A stretch of DNA of 9,764 nucleotides. Origin: an uncultured Opitutaceae bacterium. Its GTDB lineage: Bacteria; Verrucomicrobiota; Verrucomicrobiia; Opitutales; Opitutaceae. The DNA lies in NCBI GenBank assembly GCA_937902865.1, contig CALFNJ010000623.1, positions 1 through 9,764 on the forward strand, in the 5' to 3' direction. Shown one piece after another: positions 4,951-9,764 of this stretch; the first letter of the stretch is position 1, and each line of letters starts with the position of its first letter. The position numbers and the translations under genes were made by a program. Below the pieces are notes generated by a model. That model was not told where the DNA came from. It ran no database searches and was given only the letters and a program-made list of their open reading frames with translations.

Positions 4951-5739
4951 ATGGCCATGATGTCCCGCCGCCATTTTCTCCGCACGCTCGCCGGCACCGG
5001 CGTGGCGGCGGCGGGAGTCACGCTCTGGACCGAGGTCTCTTCCTTTCCCGGCACCTGCGTCGTGCGCCCGGTGAAGATTCCCGCGCCGGCGGGCTGGGCG
5101 GGGAAGACGATCCTGTTCATCAGCGATCTGCACTACGGGTACGCCTTCGGCCCCGAGGAAGCGAAGGCGCTGAGCGCGCGCGTCCAGGCGGAGCAGCCCG
5201 ATCTCGTGCTGATGGGCGGCGATCTCGCGCATCATCCGCAGATGGACCTCGACGGACTGCTCGCGCACTGGAAGCCGGGATGTCCCACGGTTTATGCACC
5301 GGGAAATCACGACATGGCCGGCGGCCAGACCGCGCGCATCATCGAGCAGGCGCGCGCGGGCGGATTGGTCACGCTGAACAACGCGGCGGAGGACTGGAAC
5401 GGCCTGAAGCTGATCGGCCTGCCGTCCGCGCTCTGCGCGCCGCAGCAGCTTTCACTGTGCGACGGGCCCGGCTGGAAAATCGTGCTCGGGCACGAGCCGG
5501 ATGTGTGGGACCACTACGCCGCGCCCGATCTGCTTCACCTCGCGGGCCATACACACGGCGGACAAATCTGCCCGCTCGGTCAGGCGCTGGTGCTGCCGAC
5601 GCTCGGCCGCAAATACGTGCACGGACAATTTTCGCGCGACGGCAACCGCACGCTGCTCGTCAGCGCGGGCATCGGCTGCATCGCGGCGCCGGTGCGGTTG
5701 AATTGCCCGCCGGAGATTCTCAAGCTCGAACTCGTCTGA
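4951..5739 (+). CDS. Tat-exported metallophosphoesterase, YkuE/YaeI type
   Basis: A 262-residue calcineurin-like phosphoesterase. The N-terminus MAMMSRRHFLRT plus a hydrophobic Ala/Gly stretch is a twin-arginine signal (RR at residues 5-6), so the enzyme is exported folded. The metal-binding motifs are in order: D59 and H61 (FISDLHYG), D91 (MGGDLAHH), N119-H120 (GNHD), H181 (LGHEPD), and H200 and H202 (GHTHGGQ). All expected ligands are present. Family members of this type hydrolyse phosphodiesters, and some act on lipid-linked substrates at the membrane; the substrate here is unknown. ATG codons at 4951, 4957 and 4960 are all possible starts, and the first is chosen. The leader TCCGTCCACC has no Shine-Dalgarno sequence. 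The polysaccharide genes start 295 bases downstream in the same direction. Confidence 0.92.
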   Translation: MAMMSRRHFLRTLAGTGVAAAGVTLWTEVSSFPGTCVVRPVKIPAPAGWAGKTILFISDLHYGYAFGPEEAKALSARVQAEQPDLVLMGGDLAHHPQMDLDGLLAHWKPGCPTVYAPGNHDMAGGQTARIIEQARAGGLVTLNNAAEDWNGLKLIGLPSALCAPQQLSLCDGPGWKIVLGHEPDVWDHYAAPDLLHLAGHTHGGQICPLGQALVLPTLGRKYVHGQFSRDGNRTLLVSAGIGCIAAPVRLNCPPEILKLELV

Positions 5740-5860
5740 GCGCGCGCGCGCGTTGCCGGGGAAATTCTCCACGCGCGGACCGGGAAAAAATCCTCCGGCA
5801 TGGGGGAGTTTTCAAAAATTTTTCCGATGTGAAATGGGGCGCGTGACTTAGTCTTGCGCG

Positions 5861-5875
5861 CCGGAATCGTTCCGG
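5861..5875. promoter_or_regulatory. 15-base palindrome upstream of the Wzz-kinase gene
   Basis: The sequence CCGGAATCGTTCCGG has 6-base half-sites around a 3-base centre. It lies 158 bases before the Wzz-kinase start. The same palindrome with one central change is at 8393-8407, before the sugar transferase gene. It is a candidate operator for a dimeric regulator. Confidence 0.45.
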
Positions 5876-5964
5876 AACAAAGCACGCCGCATGGCGTTCT
5901 ATCCGCGCAAACGTGAACACGGACAGCAGGCGGCGCGCGTCGAATCCCGGGCGGGCGTGAGGCT

Positions 5965-5990
5965 CGGCATTTCATTTTTTCGAAATGCCG
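5965..5990 (+). promoter_or_regulatory. Leader hairpin before the Wzz-kinase gene
   Basis: A perfect 9-base-pair stem CGGCATTTC/GAAATGCCG (5965-5973 and 5982-5990) has a T-rich loop and ends 43 bases before the start codon. It could act in the mRNA leader. It lacks the GTAG head of the repeat family. Confidence 0.45.
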
Positions 5991-6033
5991 GACTTCGGCG
6001 GCACTGCGGTTCACGCGACATCCACGATCTCCG

Positions 6034-8313
6034 ATGAACTTCGATCAAGCCAAGCCGGGAGGATATGATTACGCCGCGTCCGCGCGGGAAGAACGCCACG
6101 CTGCGTCCGGCGCGGGCAGCGGCACGATCGATCCGCAGGCGATCGTGCACCTGTTCCGCGACAACATCGGCAAGATCGGCGTGTGCATCCTGCTCGCGCT
6201 CGGCGCGGCCGCGCTCTACCTGCACGTCACGCGGCCGATCTACACGTCCAACGCGTTGCTCGAGATCGAGCAGCCGGCCCGCCAGGGCCAGAACCTCACG
6301 GAGGTCGACACGCTCGACAACCTGAAGACGATCGAGCTGAAGCTCGCGAGCCGACCGGTGCTGCTCGGTGTCATCCGCGAGCTCCATCTCGCGGAGGATC
6401 CAGCGTTCACGCAGCCGGCGGCGCCGGGGTTTCTGCCCGACAGCGACTTCGGTCGCTGGGTCGGCGGCGTGGCGGACAGCGCCCTGCATTTCGTGAAGCT
6501 CGACCACGGCAAGGCGGAGCCTGCGGCCTCGGCCGCGCCGGCCAGCGCCGGCGCTCCCGCCGTCGTCACGCCGTCGGAGGACGAGCTCGCCCGCCGCCTC
6601 ACCGGCATGGTCCATGTGAACGTGATCCGCGGCAGCCGGATGATTTCGGTCTCGGTTGATGCCCACACGCCCCAGCGCGCGCAGCAGCTGACGCAGGCGG
6701 TGATCGACGAATTCTTCCGCCAGTCGCGCGAAGGCCGGCGCCGGGACTCCGCCTCGTCGCGCGAGCAATTGCTGGCGGAGGCGAAGCGGGTGGGGGAGGA
6801 CTTCCGGGTTTCCGAGGAGAAGCTCGAGGGCTATCGCGACAAGTACAACGCCGTCTCCCTGCAGGACCGGCAGAACATCGTGGTCGAGCGCCTGCGTGAA
6901 CTGAACCAGCAGGTGGCCGCGGCGAAGAACACCCGGATGTCGATGGAAGCCGAGCAGGCGCGGGTGAAGGATTTCGCGCAGCGTGATCCGGACCAGTTGC
7001 TGACGATCCACGCGATCGCGGACCTGCCGGAGATTCTCGATCTGCGAAAGCAGGTCACGCAGCAGGAGGCGCAGGTGGCCACGCTCGCGCAGCGTTACGG
7101 CCCGCTGCATCCGACGATGATCCAGGGCAAGAGCCAGCTCCAGGAACTGCGCGATTCGCTGCATACCGCGCTGCGCAAGGCGAGCGACCGGCTCGCGCAA
7201 TCCTACGAAGCCACGAAGGCGACGGAGGCCGCGCTCGAGGCCTCGCTGGCCGAGCAGGAGAAGGCCGCGCTCGAACTCGACCGCATTGCAATTCCCTATC
7301 ACGCGCTCGAACGCGACGCGCAGGCGAATTCCGACGCCTACCAGAAAATTCTCCAAGAGTTGAAGCAGTCCGACGTCAGCCACGGTCTGATTTCCGAAAA
7401 CGACGTGGACGGCATCGACATCCGCGTCGTCGAGCCGCCGCCGGTGCCGGTCCGTTCCACGCACCCGCGTCCGCGCCTGCTGCTGGCGCTCTCGCTCGCC
7501 GTCGGCCTCTTCTTCGGCTGCGGCCTCGCGCTCGCCACGCGCGCGATGGACAACTCGCTCGCCTCGGTGGACGAGGCGGAGTCGTTCTCCGGCCTGCCGG
7601 TGCTGACGGCCGTGCCGCGCTCCCGCCATCGCCGGCTGAAGTCGCCGCCGCTCGTGCTGCGCGAGCCCGCGTCCGCGCAGGCGGAGGCATTTCGCTCCCT
7701 CCGCACCTCGCTGACCCTGGCGGACGCGGAGGGCGGCCTGCGCCGCTGCATCCTGTTCACCAGCGCGGTGCCGGCGGAGGGCAAGAGCTTCTGCTCGCTG
7801 AACTGCGCCGCGGCGTTTGCCCAGCAGGGGCTGCGCACGCTGCTGATCGACGGCGACCTCCGCCGGCCGAGTTTGCAGTGGCTCTTTGACGATCCGAACG
7901 AGAAGCCCGGCCTTTCGGACTGCCTCCGCGATCCGGAGCGGTTCAGCGAGGCGGTGCAGCGCACGCCGGTGGACAACCTGTTCCGCCTCGGCGACTGGAA
8001 GCATCAGCCGGGCTGCGCGGAGCTGCTCGCGAAGGGCGGGATGGGAGAGATCATTCGCCGCGCCCTTGCGGCCTACGACCGCGTCGTGATCGATTCCGCC
8101 CCGCTGCTCGCGGTGAGCGACTCCCTCTACATCGCCCGCGACGTCCCCACCATCGTCGTGGTCGCCCACGCCGGCCGCACGCCGCGCCGCATGGTCCGCC
8201 GCGCGTTGCGGCTGCTCGAAGAGGTCGGCCGCCAGCGCGCGACGGGCATCGTGTTGAACAAGGTCAGCAGCCGCGGCGCGGGCGACCACTATTATTACTA
8301 TTATAATTCCTGA
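6034..8313 (+). CDS. Wzz chain-length regulator fused to BY-kinase
   Basis: A 759-residue inner-membrane protein that joins a polysaccharide co-polymerase to a bacterial tyrosine kinase. Membrane helices lie at about 47-65 and 482-502. Between them are the Wzz domain, a periplasmic coiled-coil region (about 235-445) and the GNVR-type mark RYGPLHPT (354-361). The cytoplasmic kinase holds Walker A AVPAEGKS (578-585, K584), Walker A' LLIDGDLRRP (603-612) and Walker B VVIDSAP (684-690), with Ala at the first position of the usual PP. The tail DHYYYYYNS (Y753-Y757) is the autophosphorylation cluster. Proteins of this family control polymer length and export, with activity set by phosphorylation of the tail. 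A Pro/Ala-rich stretch at about 160-180 is a probable insert. The start is the ATG at 6034; there is no Shine-Dalgarno sequence. The sugar transferase gene follows after 191 bases. Confidence 0.95.
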   Translation: MNFDQAKPGGYDYAASAREERHAASGAGSGTIDPQAIVHLFRDNIGKIGVCILLALGAAALYLHVTRPIYTSNALLEIEQPARQGQNLTEVDTLDNLKTIELKLASRPVLLGVIRELHLAEDPAFTQPAAPGFLPDSDFGRWVGGVADSALHFVKLDHGKAEPAASAAPASAGAPAVVTPSEDELARRLTGMVHVNVIRGSRMISVSVDAHTPQRAQQLTQAVIDEFFRQSREGRRRDSASSREQLLAEAKRVGEDFRVSEEKLEGYRDKYNAVSLQDRQNIVVERLRELNQQVAAAKNTRMSMEAEQARVKDFAQRDPDQLLTIHAIADLPEILDLRKQVTQQEAQVATLAQRYGPLHPTMIQGKSQLQELRDSLHTALRKASDRLAQSYEATKATEAALEASLAEQEKAALELDRIAIPYHALERDAQANSDAYQKILQELKQSDVSHGLISENDVDGIDIRVVEPPPVPVRSTHPRPRLLLALSLAVGLFFGCGLALATRAMDNSLASVDEAESFSGLPVLTAVPRSRHRRLKSPPLVLREPASAQAEAFRSLRTSLTLADAEGGLRRCILFTSAVPAEGKSFCSLNCAAAFAQQGLRTLLIDGDLRRPSLQWLFDDPNEKPGLSDCLRDPERFSEAVQRTPVDNLFRLGDWKHQPGCAELLAKGGMGEIIRRALAAYDRVVIDSAPLLAVSDSLYIARDVPTIVVVAHAGRTPRRMVRRALRLLEEVGRQRATGIVLNKVSSRGAGDHYYYYYNS

Positions 8314-8392
8314 GGCGCGGCGGCGTAAATCGCCGGCCCCCAGCAGCCTCGGCCACCGTCACTGAAACGTTGAAAATTTAGCACCGTTCGAG

Positions 8393-8407
8393 CCGGAACC
8401 GTTCCGG
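8393..8407. promoter_or_regulatory. 15-base palindrome upstream of the sugar transferase gene
   Basis: The sequence CCGGAACCGTTCCGG differs from 5861-5875 only at the centre. It sits 97 bases before the start of the next gene, in the 191-base gap after the Wzz-kinase. As RNA it would also form a 7-base-pair hairpin (8392-8408), so a weak terminator is the alternative; no T run follows. Confidence 0.45.
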
Positions 8408-8504
8408 CCTCGCCGAGTCGATGCGCGCCGCAGCCGGACCCCGGGCGCGCTTGGTCGGAGGGATCGAAAGTCAGAGTCAGTTTAAAACAGAAAGCGCCAA
8501 CACC

Positions 8505-9764
8505 ATGAGGTCACAACCTGCCGTCGCCGCCGCTCCCGCGGCCTTCCTGCCTGCCACTCGCCCGGTGCGGACGCACCCGGTCGCCACACCCGTGCTGTTC
8601 GCGGCACTGCTGGGCGACGCGGTCGTCACGGTCCTGGCCCTCGCCTTCAGCAGCTGGCTGCGGTTCGAGACGCGGCTGGTGCACTTCGGCACGATGCCGG
8701 CCACGGCGATCGACTGGACCGGTTATCTCGGCCACGCCGCGCTGGGCGCGGTGCTGTTCCTCATGCTGCTGCCGCATCGCCAGATCTACGATCTGCACCG
8801 CATCCTCCGCTTCCGGCAGATCGCGACGATGGTGCTGCGCACGGCGCTCACCTGGCTCCTCGTCTGCATGGCGGTCTCCTGGCTGCTGCGCACGGAGCGC
8901 GAGATCAGCCGCATTTACGTGCTGCTCGCGTTCGCCGTCCTCACGACCTCGTTCGTCCTCTGGCGCATGGCGCTGAGCAAGGTGGTCGGCACCGAGGTGC
9001 TGGCTTCGCGCCTGCGGCAGCGCGTGCTGTTCGTGGGCTGGTCGGACGCGGCGCGCTCGCTCGCCCGCGCGATTCTCGACGACCACCGCCATCCCTACGA
9101 GATCATCGGCTATGTGCCGCTCCAGGAAGCCACGAGCTCCGGCCGGCGCTCGGTCTTCGTCCGCAAGCTCGGTGAGGCCGACCGCGTGCCGGACATCCTC
9201 CGCGAGCATTCGGTCGACATGGTCATCCTCGCCGACATGAACGCCGCGGCCGGCGAAACCGTGGCCCTCGCGAATCTCTGCGAGAAGGAGATGATCGATT
9301 TCAAGGTCATCCCGAGCTGCTTCCAGATCATGCTGTCGTGCCTGCGCCTGCAGACGGTCAGCAGCGTGCCGGTGCTCGGCCTGTCGTATTCGCCGCTCGA
9401 CAATCCGCTGAACGCGCTGGTCAAGCAGATGGTGGACTGGGTTGGCGGCGTCGTCGGCCTGCTCCTGAGCGCGCCGTTCATCGCGATCTTCGGCCTGCTG
9501 GTCTATCTCGAGAGCCCCGGCCCGATCATCTACCGCCAGCGCCGCCTCGGCTGCCGCGGGCGCGAGTTCTGGATCTACAAGATCCGCAGCATGAAGATGA
9601 ACGCCGAGGCGGGCGGCAAGGTGGGCTGGACCGTGAAGGACGACCCGCGCCGCCTGCGCGTTGGCGGCTTCATGCGGCGCATGAACATCGACGAGCTCCC
9701 GCAGTTCTGGAACGTGCTCAAGGGCGACATGAGCCTGGTGGGCCCGCGCCCCGAGCGGCCGGAG
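8505..9764 (+). CDS. Polyprenyl-phosphate sugar phosphotransferase (partial)
   Basis: The first 420 residues are present; the gene runs off the window. It starts exopolysaccharide assembly by moving a sugar-1-phosphate from a nucleotide sugar to undecaprenyl phosphate at the inner membrane (WcaJ/WbaP/EpsL type). Hydrophobic helices lie at about 29-50, 74-90, 108-128 and 136-155. A Rossmann-like CoA-binding-3 domain follows (about 170-285, RVLFVGWSDAAR). A further helix (about 309-335) leads into the bacterial sugar transferase domain, with marks SPGPIIYRQRRLG (337-349), YKIRSMKMNAE (358-368), the catalytic D396-E397 in NIDELPQFWNVLKGDMS, and LVGPRPERPE at the window end. The start is the ATG at 8505, after GCCAACACC. 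The sugar is probably glucose or galactose but cannot be decided here. Confidence 0.93.
   Translation, partial: MRSQPAVAAAPAAFLPATRPVRTHPVATPVLFAALLGDAVVTVLALAFSSWLRFETRLVHFGTMPATAIDWTGYLGHAALGAVLFLMLLPHRQIYDLHRILRFRQIATMVLRTALTWLLVCMAVSWLLRTEREISRIYVLLAFAVLTTSFVLWRMALSKVVGTEVLASRLRQRVLFVGWSDAARSLARAILDDHRHPYEIIGYVPLQEATSSGRRSVFVRKLGEADRVPDILREHSVDMVILADMNAAAGETVALANLCEKEMIDFKVIPSCFQIMLSCLRLQTVSSVPVLGLSYSPLDNPLNALVKQMVDWVGGVVGLLLSAPFIAIFGLLVYLESPGPIIYRQRRLGCRGREFWIYKIRSMKMNAEAGGKVGWTVKDDPRRLRVGGFMRRMNIDELPQFWNVLKGDMSLVGPRPERPE

Noticed and set aside
5839..5857. Possible sigma-54 promoter before the Wzz-kinase gene (TTGC at 5854-5857)
   Set aside because: The GG expected 12 bases upstream of the GC is absent (TG is found), so the match is too weak.
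5899..8289. A 796-residue open frame on the minus strand opposite the Wzz-kinase gene
   Set aside because: The product is a low-complexity Arg/Ala/Leu/Gln-rich chain typical of the antisense of GC-rich coding DNA. The plus strand has a clear full-length protein with all motifs.
8511..9209. Minus-strand open frame opposite the sugar transferase gene
   Set aside because: It is rich in Arg, Glu and His with no recognisable domain and is a shadow of the plus-strand gene.

Overview
The window is high-GC DNA from a bacterium that looks like a member of the Verrucomicrobiota, most likely Opitutaceae. That placement is an inference. It rests on the high GC, start codons without Shine-Dalgarno sequences (leaders such as TTCCCAACCCC-ATG), the style of the proteins, and gene spacers filled with dispersed palindromic repeats. 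No rRNA, tRNA, transposase gene or CRISPR array was found.

Layout. On the minus strand, 61-1268 holds an exported methionine sulfoxide reductase (msrB) followed by a DUF6314-like gene, probably co-transcribed. From 1269 to 2359 there is a gene-free stretch built of nested inverted repeats, with a possible structured RNA at about 1671-1755. At 2360-2809 (minus) is a stand-alone response-regulator receiver protein, and at 3370-3786 (minus) a small membrane-anchored DUF5666-like protein. At 4282-4467 (plus) is a 61-residue single-pass membrane protein, and at 4951-5739 (plus) a Tat-exported metallophosphoesterase. From 5740 to the end lies the start of an exopolysaccharide locus: a Wzz-BY-kinase fusion protein (6034-8313) and an initiating polyprenyl-phosphate sugar transferase (8505 to beyond the window).

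The two polysaccharide genes fit together. The sugar transferase would load the first sugar onto undecaprenyl phosphate, and the Wzz/tyrosine kinase would control chain length and export. Both have a near-identical 15-base palindrome (CCGGAAYCGTTCCGG) in their upstream region, which suggests a shared regulator.

The most unusual part is the intergenic DNA. At least fifteen hairpins carry a GTAG or GTGG tetranucleotide at their 5' foot. Most are arranged as convergent pairs (GTAG-hairpin ... hairpin-CTAC). Stem sequences differ between copies but stay complementary, and one pair is inserted exactly between the two halves of another. This is the architecture of REP/BIME elements mobilised by RAYT (TnpA-REP) transposases, although no such transposase lies in this window. 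A second family, bounded by ATCTGGAACTCAGGAA, encloses some of these hairpins.
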